Shown here piece after piece: positions 16,546 to 27,600 of a DNA stretch of 64,000 bases. The stretch is from the NCBI GenBank assembly GCA_039028895.1, contig JBCCHF010000001.1, forward strand, positions 258,900 through 322,899, written 5' to 3'. The translations under genes and the position numbers were made by a program. The notes under the pieces are model-generated. The model was not told the origin of the DNA. It was given only the letters and a program-made list of their open reading frames with translations, and made no database searches. This DNA is from JAHDCJ01 sp039028895 (lineage in GTDB: Bacteria > Bacteroidota > Bacteroidia > Chitinophagales > Saprospiraceae). Positions within the stretch are counted from its first letter, which is position 1, and each line of letters begins with the position of its first letter.

Positions 16546-18291
16546 ATGGATAAACTAGTTTACACCTTTACCATTGCCTTCCTACTTACATTCTCTGCTA
16601 TTGGACAACCCAATGTCCTTTCTGTTTACCCGGCACAGCACCGTGTAGACGCTCTTGCTGATGCGACCATTCGCATCACTTTCGACGAAGCAATGAATCC
16701 TGGCACAATTGACCACAGTGTGCTCCGGGTTTTCGGGCGATGGTCAGGCCCAGCTAATGGTACCATCATATTTGAAAATGGCAATACCGAACTCACCTTT
16801 GTCCCCGATCAACCATTTTTTGCCGGAGAACAGGTTATGGTTAGCCTGAGCAAGGATGCCGAAAATGGTAGCGGTACTTCAATTGATAATGGCTATGCCT
16901 GGAGTTATTGGATCGCAACCGCCTCTGGACTTCTGGATCAAACTCTATATGACATTATCGACCTTAGAGAAGAGGGAGAAGGCTTGTTACAGGCTTACGG
17001 CGCTTATGCCGGTGACCTGAACAATGATGGTTATTCAGATTTTACAGTAATTAACGAGACGTCTGATGATCTACGCATCTTACTCAATGATGGTAATGGT
17101 GATTACAACAATATGTCAGTTATCCCAATGGGAGATGGTCTTCCGAGCCCAAATGAAGGCGCTGACTTTAATAACGATGGCAATATCGACCTGGCCGTTT
17201 GCGCATTTGGTGTGGATACGGTCAGAATCTTTTTGGGTGATGGGCTTGGAGGATTTCAAATGCCGCCCATAAAAGTAAAAACTGGTGATGCGCCTCGCGG
17301 CATTGCCATACTGGATATAGATGCAGATGGCGATGATGATATTGCCGTAACTAATCGTTTTAGTCACGACATGACAATTATCACAAATGATAATGGCAGT
17401 TTCACCACTTCGACATTTGATCCATTGGGAACCGGTGAAACGGCAATCGCAATGGCTGATGCCAATAACGATGGTATTAGTGACCTGTTCATTGGGATGT
17501 ATAATAGCCAGGAACTAGCCATCCTTTTATGTGACGGTAATGGTGGCTTATCCATGTCCGACAAAGTCTCTGTGATCGGGCGGCCATGGATGATTGCCAC
17601 TGGTGACCTCAATAACGACGGGAATGCTGATGTCGTTTCTGCAAATTCTAATGCACATACCGTAGTGGTATCTCTTGGTGACGGCAATGGCAACCTGAGC
17701 ACACCGATCTCTTATCCTTCTAATGACGCTTTTTTTCCCCTGGCTATTGACCTTGGAGATATTGATGGCGATGGTGACCTTGACATGGTGTCCAGTAATT
17801 ATTCCAGCACCACTTTCATTGTTTTCGAAAATGACGGGAATGGTGCTTTTAGTGTTGCGTCGACACTCTCTGCCCCTGAACATGCTTCCTGTGCTATTCT
17901 ACATGACCGGGATAATGATGGTGATCTCGATATCTCAGGTACAGATGAAGGTGCTGATGTAATTATGCTATTTGAAAATGAACTCACAGTAAGTACAGAG
18001 ACGCCTTTTGTTGGTTTATCGGACATTTCGGTTTTCCCAAATCCATTTTCTGACAAGGTGAATATAGAATATGAGTTAAACCAATCGATGGATATTACCG
18101 TATCTATACAGGACCTTACCGGAAAATTGATAAGTACTTTGCACGACGGCATACACTCACAGGGAAAACACAACCTGTTATGGTCTGGCTCAAATAATTC
18201 GGGTATTATCGTAGCCAATGGTGTGTACCTTGTGACCATAGAGGCTGAGGGCCGGATGCAATCCAGGGAGGTGACTTTTATACGACAATGA
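16546..18291 (+). CDS. Secreted FG-GAP/VCBS repeat protein with T9SS type A sorting domain
   Basis: A protein of 581 residues. After the signal peptide (to about residue 20) comes an SbsA-like Ig domain (Big_5; ITFDEAMNPGTID, LTFVPDQPFFAGEQVMVSL). Residues about 140-480 form a beta-propeller of FG-GAP repeats with seven calcium-loop motifs such as DLNNDGYSD, DFNNDGNID, DIDADGDDD, DIDGDGDLD and DRDNDGDLD. The C-terminal 85 residues are a type A T9SS signal (VFPNPFSDKVNI ... GVYLVTIEAEG). The protein should be exported by Sec, carried across the outer membrane by T9SS and attached to the surface or released. The ligand is unknown. The same kind of propeller reappears inside the giant adhesin at 48.2-49.3 kb. 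Confidence 0.93.
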   Translation: MDKLVYTFTIAFLLTFSAIGQPNVLSVYPAQHRVDALADATIRITFDEAMNPGTIDHSVLRVFGRWSGPANGTIIFENGNTELTFVPDQPFFAGEQVMVSLSKDAENGSGTSIDNGYAWSYWIATASGLLDQTLYDIIDLREEGEGLLQAYGAYAGDLNNDGYSDFTVINETSDDLRILLNDGNGDYNNMSVIPMGDGLPSPNEGADFNNDGNIDLAVCAFGVDTVRIFLGDGLGGFQMPPIKVKTGDAPRGIAILDIDADGDDDIAVTNRFSHDMTIITNDNGSFTTSTFDPLGTGETAIAMADANNDGISDLFIGMYNSQELAILLCDGNGGLSMSDKVSVIGRPWMIATGDLNNDGNADVVSANSNAHTVVVSLGDGNGNLSTPISYPSNDAFFPLAIDLGDIDGDGDLDMVSSNYSSTTFIVFENDGNGAFSVASTLSAPEHASCAILHDRDNDGDLDISGTDEGADVIMLFENELTVSTETPFVGLSDISVFPNPFSDKVNIEYELNQSMDITVSIQDLTGKLISTLHDGIHSQGKHNLLWSGSNNSGIIVANGVYLVTIEAEGRMQSREVTFIRQ

Positions 18292-18324
18292 TTTTTGGAT
18301 AAGAGTTTCCTTTCCGGAAAGGCA

Positions 18325-19872
18325 TCACATTTTACGCAATTCCTTTTTAAGGATTTTGCCTGTGGCACTCATTGGGAGAGCATTTAAAATCTCAACCATC
18401 CGGGGATACTTATAGGCTGCTATATTATTTTTGGTGTATGCCATAAGTTCCTCTTCCGTAATCGAATAGCCTTCGTTTAGGACGACACAGGCTTTGATCT
18501 CTTCTCCCATTTTATCATCTGGAACACCAATAACGGCAACCAGCGATACCGCCTCATGTTTGATCATTACCTCTTCTACTTCTCTCGGATAAACATTAAA
18601 TCCACCCCGGATGATCATGTCTTTTGTCCTGTCTACAATATAGAAATACCCATCTTCGTCTTTTATCGCCACATCCCCGGAGTGTAACCAACCGTCTTTG
18701 ATGGTTTTCGCGTTGGCTTCCGGTTTGTTGTAATAGCCTTTCATTACGTTATGGCCCTTGTAGACTAATTCCCCTCTTTCTCCCACTGGCACTTCGTTGC
18801 CTTCATCATCAATGATTTTTACTTGCACACCCCAAACTGGAGTGCCAACGCTTCCGGGCTTGCGTTGCTGGTAAAGATGATTAAAAGTCACAACTGGCGA
18901 ACCTTCAGACATGCCATATCCTTCCAATATTGGTACTTCATAAATCTTTTCAAATTCCTCAAGGACTTGCAGCGGCAACGAAGCACCACCTGAAAGACAA
19001 ACTCGCAAGCTTTCTTTTACCTGGCTCGGCTGGAACGTATCCCCGTTATAGTTTAATAGTCCCCAGTACATAGTTGGAACCCCGGCAAACAAAGTAATCT
19101 TGTGTTGGATCATTAAGCCTAATACCGCCTCAGCATCGAACCGAGGTAGTAAAACAGCTGATGCACCGCGGTAAATTGCTGTATTCATTAATACTACCAT
19201 CGCAAATATGTGGAACATTGGCAACACGATCAATACCTTGTCATCAGTCTTCACCCCAGCTAGATCGGCACATAAAACGGTATTGAGCATGATATTGGAA
19301 TGAGTCAATTCTGCTCCTTTTGGACGACCGGTGGTTCCTGAAGTGTAAATACACACAGCTGTGTCATCAGGACTAGTCATCACAGCATCGAATTGTGGTG
19401 CTTGTCCTCCCATCAACATCCCTAAAGTTTTGGTCCCTTCGATTGGCGATGGATCCGTTGGTTTAGGTGTGATCATGAAGAAATGCTCACATTTAGTCGC
19501 ATTTTGGAAACCAGCATAAGTTTCCTGACCTATTGGTAATTCGGGGGTACCCACAAAAGCAAAAACCGCTTTAGCATCCGAGTCATTAAGATGAAATTCA
19601 ATTTCTTTACTTTTTAATAAAACACTGAGCGGAACGACAGTAGCACCTGCTTTCAATATACCAAAGTAAAGCATTGGGAAATATGGCAGATTCACACAGT
19701 TGATCGCAACCTTATCACCTTTTTGAATACCAATGCTCTGAAGTCCATTGGCAATCTGATTAGCGGCACCATTTATTTGGGCAAAACTTAACGAGGTATC
19801 CATGAAGGTATAAGCCGTTTTACTCGGAAAACGCCTTGCACTATCTTCCAATATTACTGATAGATTTAACAT
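18325..19872 (-). CDS. Long-chain fatty acid-CoA ligase (AMP-forming)
   Basis: A protein of 515 residues of the ANL superfamily, which activates a carboxylate with ATP and CoA. Motifs: P-loop-like YTSGTTGRPKGAE (176-188), GYGMSEGSPVV, the hinge block HSGDVAIKDEDGYFYIVDR, RGGFNVYPREVEEVM, and the catalytic Lys506 in SATGKILKK. The length and motifs fit medium/long-chain acyl-CoA synthetases; the exact chain length cannot be told. It is a single gene on the minus strand, convergent with the FG-GAP gene and divergent from the methyltransferase gene. A 15-bp palindrome lies 16 bp upstream of its start. Confidence 0.88.
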   Translation of the reverse strand: MLNLSVILEDSARRFPSKTAYTFMDTSLSFAQINGAANQIANGLQSIGIQKGDKVAINCVNLPYFPMLYFGILKAGATVVPLSVLLKSKEIEFHLNDSDAKAVFAFVGTPELPIGQETYAGFQNATKCEHFFMITPKPTDPSPIEGTKTLGMLMGGQAPQFDAVMTSPDDTAVCIYTSGTTGRPKGAELTHSNIMLNTVLCADLAGVKTDDKVLIVLPMFHIFAMVVLMNTAIYRGASAVLLPRFDAEAVLGLMIQHKITLFAGVPTMYWGLLNYNGDTFQPSQVKESLRVCLSGGASLPLQVLEEFEKIYEVPILEGYGMSEGSPVVTFNHLYQQRKPGSVGTPVWGVQVKIIDDEGNEVPVGERGELVYKGHNVMKGYYNKPEANAKTIKDGWLHSGDVAIKDEDGYFYIVDRTKDMIIRGGFNVYPREVEEVMIKHEAVSLVAVIGVPDDKMGEEIKACVVLNEGYSITEEELMAYTKNNIAAYKYPRMVEILNALPMSATGKILKKELRKM

Positions 19873-19887
19873 TTGGTGGTTTTTGTA

Positions 19888-19902
19888 AATTAATGATTAA
19901 TT
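19888..19902. promoter_or_regulatory. Palindrome upstream of the acyl-CoA ligase gene, possible operator
   Basis: AATTAATGATTAATT is a perfect 7+1+7 palindrome in the 96-bp divergent gap between the acyl-CoA ligase and the methyltransferase. Its AT-rich sequence makes a chance match possible. Fatty-acid ligase genes are commonly controlled by TetR or GntR repressors binding such sites, but no such regulator is nearby. Confidence 0.3.
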
Positions 19903-19968
19903 AGGCGGCAGTACTTATGAACGCTTGAAAGTACAGAGGATATTATTTCATAAACTTAGGAAATAGTT

Positions 19969-20595
19969 ATGTCAAAAGTAAAAGGAACAATTGGATATGC
20001 TGAAGTCGTTCATAGATTCATTAAAGCCGCTGACGGGATTCCATTTGAAATTTTACATCATGATTTCCTCAAATTGATACCGACTACCAACAGCCTGGTC
20101 TTAGATATTGGTGCCGGTTTTGGCCGCGATGCGCATATACTTAGTATGAAAGGCCACGAGGTTATTGCCGTTGAACCATTGGCAGAATTCAGAAAGGCTG
20201 GTAAAGAAATATATGCACAATCCAACATCAAATGGATAGATGACGCATTCCCGGATTTAGGGAAATTGGAGGGATATAACAATCGAATTGATTTTATTCT
20301 TTCATCAGGAGTTTGGCACCATCTCAATGAGTCGGAGCAAGAGGCTTCACTGGAAAGAATGGCTCAACTTTTAAAGCCGAATGGAATCTTTGCTGTATCG
20401 CTGAGACATGGCCCGGCAGGAGCAGGAACTCATGTATTTCCAATAAATTATCATGAGATTATTGAGGTCGCAAAATCGTATCACCTCCAGCCGCTCCTCA
20501 CCATAACAAATCAACCCAGCTTGATGAAAAACAAGGAACACGTTACATGGTCAAGATTAGCCTTGAAAAAACAAGATCACATCGGTCAACCATAA
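19969..20595 (+). CDS. Class I SAM-dependent methyltransferase
   Basis: A protein of 208 residues. It has the SAM-binding motif I LDIGAGFGRDAHIL (45-58), an acidic residue at the end of strand 2 (VIAVEP), and motifs consistent with a Methyltransf_11/23 fold (IDFILSSGVWHHL, LLKPNGIFAVSLRHG). The substrate is unknown; small-molecule methylation is the usual role. Its last 10 bp overlap the end of xdhB on the opposite strand, so the two transcripts converge. Confidence 0.85.
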   Translation: MSKVKGTIGYAEVVHRFIKAADGIPFEILHHDFLKLIPTTNSLVLDIGAGFGRDAHILSMKGHEVIAVEPLAEFRKAGKEIYAQSNIKWIDDAFPDLGKLEGYNNRIDFILSSGVWHHLNESEQEASLERMAQLLKPNGIFAVSLRHGPAGAGTHVFPINYHEIIEVAKSYHLQPLLTITNQPSLMKNKEHVTWSRLALKKQDHIGQP

Positions 20596-22877
20596 AGCGC
20601 CATCAAAACTTTCTCAGGTGTAATCGGTGCTGAATAAGTAAAATCAGCTTCCGGTTTGAAAGCCAGTATGGCATTCCGAATAGCAAAATACGCCCCAATA
20701 CCATACATTAAAGGCGGCTCACCAACAGCCTTTGACCTGAAAATCGCTAATTCCGGTCCATCGGTATTCAGAAACTTGACATTAATATTTTTGGGAACTG
20801 CGTAAATATCAGGCACTTTGTAAGTCGATAGGGCATTGGACAAGAGTCTCCCCTCTTCATTATAGAGCAACTCCTCCATCGTCATCCATCCGATTCCCTG
20901 AACGATACCACCTTCGGTTTGGCCAAGGTCAATGATCCTGTTCATGCTGGTACCGAAATCGTGCACCACATGCACATCTTCAATCTCATAACGTCCTCTT
21001 ATGCAATCCACGGTTACACTGATTATCGCTGTGCCATAAGTGTGGTATGCAAATGGATGTCCTTTCTCTCTAGCCTTATCAAAATGAATCTTTGGTGTAG
21101 CATAATGCCCTTTCGCACTGAGATTCACCCTATTCATAAAGGCCTCATGGACCAATTTGTGCCAGGTCCAGCCAGTGTCTTTAAAATTGGCGAAAACGAT
21201 TTCATCAGCAATGGACACTTGCTCTGAAGGGTCGATTTCCAGTCCTTCTCGAGCAACAACAATCAATCTTTCCATGATCTGCTGGCAGGCGATCTTCAGG
21301 GCTTTTCCGTTAAGGTCAGCCGTTGAACTTGCCGCCGATGGAGATGTATTGGCGACACGTGTGGTATTGGTCGATTCGATCTTTATTTTATCAGGGTGTA
21401 CCCCAAAACAACTGGCGGCCACTTGTACCATTTTTGTGTTAACCCCCTGCCCCATTTCTACAGCCCCGGTACTAATACCAATACTTCCATCTGAATAGAC
21501 ATGTACCAAGGCCCTGGCATTATTCATCTGCGTATTGGTAAATGAAATACCAAAACAAATTGGCATCATAGCTAATCCTTTCTTGAAATGATCATTTGAA
21601 GCATTAAACTCAGCAATGGACTTTTCCAGTTCAGTAAGCTTGAAATCGGCAACTGCTTCATCCCAGCATTTTATGGCTTCACAATCTTCTGCGATCTGGC
21701 CATATGGAAATTCATCCTTGTCTTTTAAAAGGTTTTTTCGTTGAACATCTATCGGGCTTACCCCAATGGCTTTTGCCGCATGGTCGATAGCTGCTTCAAT
21801 AACAAACATCCCTTGTGGTCCTCCGAAACCTCTGAATGCTGTATTTGGTGGCAGGTGTGTCCGGCAACTGGTGGCTATCATTTTTACGTTTGGCACGAAG
21901 TAGCTATTCGTTCCATGAAAAAGTGTCCGCTCCAGAATCGCAGGCGAAAGGTCTGCTGCAGCACCGGCATTTTGGAAATAAGCTGCCTCGAAGGCAATAA
22001 TATTCAAATTTTCATCTAACCCAATTTTATAATCTGAACTGTACGGGTTACGTTTACCTGTCATCTTCATATCCTCCATTCGGTGAAGGATGTACTTTAT
22101 CGGTTTTTGTAAATGAAAAACGGCTAAAGCCACCATTACACCCCAGGCAGTCGCCTGATCCTCCTTACCACCAAAACCGCCACCTAACCTGGTGACATCC
22201 ACTTCGATTTTATGCATCGGTATGCCTAAAACTCTTGCAGCTGTTCTTTGCAATGCGGTAGGTCCCTGGGTCGAAGATGTAATTTTGATAGCACCATGCT
22301 CGATTGGCACTCCATAAGCGCCCTGGGTTTCGATATACAAATGTTCTTGCCCGCCAGTTTCGGCTTGTCCCTCGAACACATATTTGCATTTGGCGAAAGC
22401 CGAATCGACATTACCCATAGCAAAAGTTCGTGGCGGGAAAAATATCTCGCCTTGCTCAGCAGCTACCCTGGGGTCAGTGATCACCGGAAGCGGATCAATA
22501 TCCACTTTGATCAAAGCAACAGCTTCGTGGGCTATAGCTTCTGAGGTGGCCACAACGAGCGCAATAGGCATGCCCTGGAAATGGACTTCTTTATCCGCTA
22601 ATAGCGGTTCGTCGGGGATGATACCGCCAATCTGGTTGTCGCCCGGAATGTCTTTGGCGGTAAATATTTTTTCTACGCCATTCAATGCCAGAGCTTCGGA
22701 AAGATTAATATCCTTGATCTCCCCATGGGCAACAGGAGAGGGAAAAACACAACAGTAAAGTGTGCCACGCATTTCAGGAATATCATCCACATAGATTGAC
22801 TTCCCCTGCACGTGGTTATGCGAATCGATATTTTTCATCGATTTGAGGTCAATATTTGATGGATGATTTTTGGTCAT
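20586..22877 (-). CDS. xdhB: Xanthine dehydrogenase, molybdopterin-binding subunit
   Basis: A protein of 763 residues, the usual size of the separate large subunit, which binds molybdenum cofactor and hydroxylates hypoxanthine and xanthine to urate. Motifs: RLGGGFGGKEDQ, FRGFGGPQGMFVIE, the MGQGVNTKMVQVAA segment and the base-providing Glu720 in RSKAVGEPPLMYG. There is no signal peptide, so it is cytoplasmic. It lies 26 nt downstream of xdhA, forming an xdhAB unit. Its maturation factor XdhC is encoded 15 kb away at the end of the urate/allantoin operon. Substrate choice among purines is inferred from context. Confidence 0.93.
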   Translation of the reverse strand: MTKNHPSNIDLKSMKNIDSHNHVQGKSIYVDDIPEMRGTLYCCVFPSPVAHGEIKDINLSEALALNGVEKIFTAKDIPGDNQIGGIIPDEPLLADKEVHFQGMPIALVVATSEAIAHEAVALIKVDIDPLPVITDPRVAAEQGEIFFPPRTFAMGNVDSAFAKCKYVFEGQAETGGQEHLYIETQGAYGVPIEHGAIKITSSTQGPTALQRTAARVLGIPMHKIEVDVTRLGGGFGGKEDQATAWGVMVALAVFHLQKPIKYILHRMEDMKMTGKRNPYSSDYKIGLDENLNIIAFEAAYFQNAGAAADLSPAILERTLFHGTNSYFVPNVKMIATSCRTHLPPNTAFRGFGGPQGMFVIEAAIDHAAKAIGVSPIDVQRKNLLKDKDEFPYGQIAEDCEAIKCWDEAVADFKLTELEKSIAEFNASNDHFKKGLAMMPICFGISFTNTQMNNARALVHVYSDGSIGISTGAVEMGQGVNTKMVQVAASCFGVHPDKIKIESTNTTRVANTSPSAASSTADLNGKALKIACQQIMERLIVVAREGLEIDPSEQVSIADEIVFANFKDTGWTWHKLVHEAFMNRVNLSAKGHYATPKIHFDKAREKGHPFAYHTYGTAIISVTVDCIRGRYEIEDVHVVHDFGTSMNRIIDLGQTEGGIVQGIGWMTMEELLYNEEGRLLSNALSTYKVPDIYAVPKNINVKFLNTDGPELAIFRSKAVGEPPLMYGIGAYFAIRNAILAFKPEADFTYSAPITPEKVLMALYG

Positions 22878-22903
22878 TCGTCGTTAATTTATGTTGTGTT
22901 TAT

Positions 22904-24322
22904 TTATTCCGAAATGTTAGTTAGTGATTTTAGGGAAATCGAATCGGGAAACCACTTTAAGAAATGGGCATAGAACAATTGTCTTAGCAGTAAACGTTTA
23001 TAGTCCGCTGAGCCACGCGCATCACTAATCGGGGAGACTTCCTCCTGGATAATTGAATTGACCTTTTTCAGCGTTTCAGGCGTAACAGCCTGATCCTCCA
23101 AGGCTTTTGAAGCATTAGCAAGAAATTTAGGGACTGGGGCCACACCTCCGGCTGAAAGATGCGCTTTGGCAATTATTCCATTCTCGACTTTTATCTGACA
23201 TGCAGAATTTACGGAAGCGATATCGAGATGGGTCCGTTTACATACCTTTTCAAAATTAAAATAACTTGACTGATCAGGAACTTCAAAGTAAAGGCTGTCT
23301 ACGCGCTCGCCTTTTTGAAGGTCGATTTGCTTATATCCTTTATAAAACTCACTTAGACTAACTGCTCTCTTTTCTTCATTTTGATTCAGAATAAGTTTGC
23401 TGTTGAGTGCAAGAAAAAAAATTGTCAAATCACCAATAGGAGATGCATTTACCAGGTTTCCGGCAAGGGTGCCCATATTCCTGATCGGGGTTGAAGAAAC
23501 CAATTTCATATAAGCATTAAGCGAGGGTATGACTGATTTTATCGCTTCAGACTGATTAATATCTTCCGCTGTAGCTGATGCGCCTATGGTGATATGGCCG
23601 TTCTGTCTTTCAATTCCGTTAAGGAGATAATGATCAAAAAGAGACTGTATAGTGGCTTTGGCCATTTCCTCCGGTCGCTGAACATACAAGTCAGTTCCAC
23701 CTCCGACTATAATCGAGTGCCGCACGACTTTGGTGGCCTCCTTTATCTTTTCATTAATGACATTAAGTCTGGTTTTAATATTCAAGAAATAGGAAGGTAC
23801 ATAGCCTTCATTGACTAACCAGTTTAAATAGTCTTCAGGGGTGCTTTTTGAGAAGGCGTTTGAGATTTCATGTGCTGCCCTTTCCAGCGACTTATACCCT
23901 GTACATCTGCAAATATTTCCATCCATAGCTGCCAGGGCATCTTGGTATGTTGTTTTAGATTGATCCAGGCAAAAACCGGTAAGCGACATTACAAAACCAA
24001 TCGTACAGAAACCACATTGAGTACCACCTTCTTCAACAATTGCCTTTTGAACTGGTGTAAGCGCTTCAGCATTAATGCCTTCCACAGTTACAATATGTTT
24101 ACCCGCGGCATTGGCTAAAGGGGTTAAACAGGAGGTCATTGACTGATATTGGACAGATCCATTTTTAAGGCTCCCCACTAATACTGTGCAGGCTCCACAA
24201 TCGCCTTCCCGACAGCCGATTTTGGTGCCGCGGAGATCCTGGTCATACCTTACAAAATCGAGCACAGTTTTACCAGCTGGTCCGGTGATTTTTATTTTCT
24301 CCTTATTTAAAATAAATTCCAT
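22904..24322 (-). CDS. xdhA: Xanthine dehydrogenase, iron-sulfur/FAD subunit
   Basis: A protein of 472 residues. It carries both [2Fe-2S] clusters: a plant-type one (GCREGDCGACTVL, with Cys37, Cys42, Cys45 and Cys65) and the helical one (QCGFC at 102-106 and ICRCTGY at 137-143). These are followed by an FAD-binding domain (IIVGGGTDLYV; ASTPIRNMGTLAGN-like SSTPIRNMGTLAGN) and a CO_deh_flav_C domain. It carries electrons from the Mo site of XdhB to NAD or another acceptor. First gene of the xdhAB pair; its upstream region faces the SprB-adhesin gene. Confidence 0.94.
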   Translation of the reverse strand: MEFILNKEKIKITGPAGKTVLDFVRYDQDLRGTKIGCREGDCGACTVLVGSLKNGSVQYQSMTSCLTPLANAAGKHIVTVEGINAEALTPVQKAIVEEGGTQCGFCTIGFVMSLTGFCLDQSKTTYQDALAAMDGNICRCTGYKSLERAAHEISNAFSKSTPEDYLNWLVNEGYVPSYFLNIKTRLNVINEKIKEATKVVRHSIIVGGGTDLYVQRPEEMAKATIQSLFDHYLLNGIERQNGHITIGASATAEDINQSEAIKSVIPSLNAYMKLVSSTPIRNMGTLAGNLVNASPIGDLTIFFLALNSKLILNQNEEKRAVSLSEFYKGYKQIDLQKGERVDSLYFEVPDQSSYFNFEKVCKRTHLDIASVNSACQIKVENGIIAKAHLSAGGVAPVPKFLANASKALEDQAVTPETLKKVNSIIQEEVSPISDARGSADYKRLLLRQLFYAHFLKWFPDSISLKSLTNISE

Positions 24323-24669
24323 GTTTCAAATCGTGGTCTGATCTAAGAGTTCCATGAAAATATCAGAGCAATATAAAAATAACATAATTGTCGGTCGGTG
24401 CCAATTTTTAACAATACCCAATCCTATTCCCGGTATTTTTGCAATTATTTCTTATTGAGTATGAATTTCCTTAATTTTGAATCAGCACATCCAGAGTTTA
24501 TTATTGCTTTAAATTTTATCTGCAACAATAAGTTCTTTCTTCATATCCCAATTAACACTTTTCACTTAACCCTTTAATTTTCTTTTTTATTTTTTGCTAT
24601 GATATAAAGCTCATTTGAGTTTTCATATTATCAGTTTTCGTGGACCATAATCACAAAATCAGACCACAG
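24323..24669. promoter_or_regulatory. Divergent intergenic region with two candidate plus-strand promoters
   Basis: This 347-bp gap between xdhA (minus) and the SprB adhesin (plus) holds no convincing gene or RNA. TATTTTTG at 24434-24441 and again at 24589-24596 both match the Bacteroidota -7 consensus TAnnTTTG on the plus strand. The second is 74 nt before the adhesin ATG and is the better candidate. The matching -33 elements are weak. The rest is AT-rich and without clear repeats. Confidence 0.4.
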
Positions 24670-27600
24670 ATGTACTACATTCGAAGTCTTGCCTTGATAT
24701 TGACCTGTTTTTCATTAATACAGGGTGTTATTGCTCAGTGTGATCCAGTCAATCCGATCATTCTGAATGCTACCGGAGGCGAGCTGCTTTGCAACGGTGA
24801 TGAAGATGGCATGATCACCTTATCTGTAAGTGGCGGAACCGGGCCATATGTTTTCCTTTGGGACAACCTGGGTGGCACTGACCAAAATCCTTCCATGCTC
24901 ACAGCAGGCGTTTATACGGTTACGGTAACAGATGCTGTTTTATGTACCGAAACTGCCAGTGCAGAGATTACACAACCTCCCTCCAAACCTTCTGGTACCA
25001 TCTCTTCGACAGATGTAAGTTGTTTTGGCGTATGTGATGGTTCAGCAACGGTCTCTCCTTTTGGAGGCACTTCTGCAACCGGTCAATACTCTTACCTCTG
25101 GGATACTGGAGAAACCACCCAATCCGTTTCAGGGATATGTCCTGGGATTCATGGTGTAACCATAACTGATGATAATGGATGCTCTACCGGTGTCCCTTAT
25201 ATTGTTCCTTTTCCACCAAACCTGATTGCGGTATTGACGCCTAGCGATGTTGACTGTAATGGCAACGCCACAGGGTCTGTAACGCTCCAAATTAATTTCG
25301 GGGGCACGCCGCCTTTCACTTTCCTATGGGATAATGGTTCAACCGACCAAAATCCTACTGGCCTTAGCGCAGGCACTGCTGTGGTTACTATAACTGACGC
25401 CAATGGGTGTTCGTGGATTCGACAAACAGATGTTGATGAACCCAACCCGCTTATCGGAACTGCTTCTGATGACTTTATTGACTGTGCTCCAACCTCTAGC
25501 GGCACTATCAATTTGTCAGTAATCGGTGGTACACCTCCCTATAGCTTTTTGTGGAGCACAGGAGCTACAACCCAGGACTTGTCAGGTGTTGGCTTTGATA
25601 TATACGCCGTTTCCATTACTGACAGTAATGGTTGTATGGCCTTTGACATAGGTGAAGTCTTCGGTCCTGAAGGCTTTCCTATGGTTGTGGTTAACGGAAA
25701 TCCCGAATCTTGTCCAGGGGCAGCTGACGGTGATGCTACTGCCAATCCCTTTGACGGTTCACCTCCCTACAGCTACTTATGGAGTAATGGCGCTACAACA
25801 ACAACTATAACAGGACTCGCAGCTGGCCAATATGATGTTACAATAACTGACGATCTTTTTTGTGAGACAACCGGATCAGTTACAATTTCATCAGCACCCG
25901 CAATCACCCTAGATTTTGATCCCTCAATGTTTGGAGGAGGATTTAACCTGGCTTGTGAAGGCGACGATAATGGCACGCTAACAGTTACACCAACTGGTGG
26001 AACACCCCCATATACTTATTCATGGGCAACAGGCCAAACTGTAGGTAGTTTATCCATGCTGACATTTGGAACTTATAGTGTAACCGTTACTGACAATCTT
26101 GGGTGCTCTGGAGAAGGATCTTTTACCATGACACAACCAGCCAACAAGCCTTCGGCAACTGTTTCCACCACCGATGTTACTTGTTTCGGAGTATGTGATG
26201 GTTCCGCTACTGCCTCACCATTCGGTGGTACCGTTAGTGGTGAATATGGCTTCTTATGGGATACCGGAGAAACCACGGCAATGGTGACTGGCTTATGTCC
26301 AGGAATACATGGAGTTACCATTTCTGATGATAATGGCTGTTCGACTGGAGTTCCGGTATTCATTCCTTTTCCCCCTAATCTGATTACAGATATTATCCCT
26401 ACTGATGTTTCCTGTAACGGGGGTGCAGATGGATCGATTATGATGACCATAACATTTGGTGGTACGCCTCCTTTCACTTACCTATGGAGTAATGGTGATA
26501 CCAACGAAGATCCTACCGGGCTTACTCCAGGTACTTACGATGTAACAATCACAGATTCAAATAATTGCCCTTGGGTCAGACAGACCACAATAGGAGAGCC
26601 TACAACCCTGAATGCTTCTACAATTGGAGATGATGTTGACTGCTCTCCCGGAGCAACAGGAACAATCTCTCTTTCATCTTCAGGAGGTACACCGCCTTAT
26701 AGCTTTTTATGGAGTACCGGAGCAACTGATCAGGATCTTTCTGGTATTGGTATCGGTATTTATTCCGTGACCGTCACAGACAGTAATGGTTGTACAACAA
26801 CCTCAATAGGCGAAATTATTGGTCCTGAAGGCTCTCCTACCGTTAGTATCACAGCAGTTAACTCCGATGGCGGTTTTAATATTTCCTGCAATGGAGCTAG
26901 TGATGGTAGTGCGACAGCTAATGCTTCAGATGGCATGCCTCCGTATACCTACCTTTGGAGTAATGGAGAAACTACCTCAACTGTAAATGGTTTAGATGCT
27001 GGACCGATTAGTGTAACAGTATCAGATGCTAATAATTGTATGTCAAGTTCTACACTCACGTTGGACGAACCTCCGATCATAGATATTACATGGAATCCCA
27101 CCACTTTCAACGGCGGATTCAACCTGGCATGTGAAGGAGATGATGATGGTATACTTACCGCAAATCCGTCTGGCGGGAATCCACCTTATAGCTACCTATG
27201 GGAAACAGGAGAAACTGTGAACACACTGTCTATGTTGAGTGCAGGAACATATGCCATCACTATTTCTGATATGTTGGGATGTACGTTCACTGACTCGTTT
27301 ACCATGACACAACCCAACTCACAGCCGTCAGCTACGGTGGTGACCACTGACGTTTCCTGTTTTGGCACTTGCGATGGTACTGCCACCGCTTCACCTTTCG
27401 GAGGAACTGTTAGCGGAGCATACGGATTTTTGTGGGACACAGGAGAAACTACAGCTATGGTTACTGGTCTTTGCCCCGGCATTCACGGGGTAACCATTAC
27501 CGATGACAATGGTTGTTCAACCGGTGTACCAGTGAATATCCCCTTCCCAGCCAATTTAATGGTAGATCTTACACCTGCAAATGTAGAATGTAATGGAGAG

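Noticed and set aside
18309..18322. CCTTTCCGGAAAGG palindrome between convergent genes as a terminator
   Set aside because: A 14-bp palindrome without a loop and without a T run makes a weak hairpin; it may be chance.
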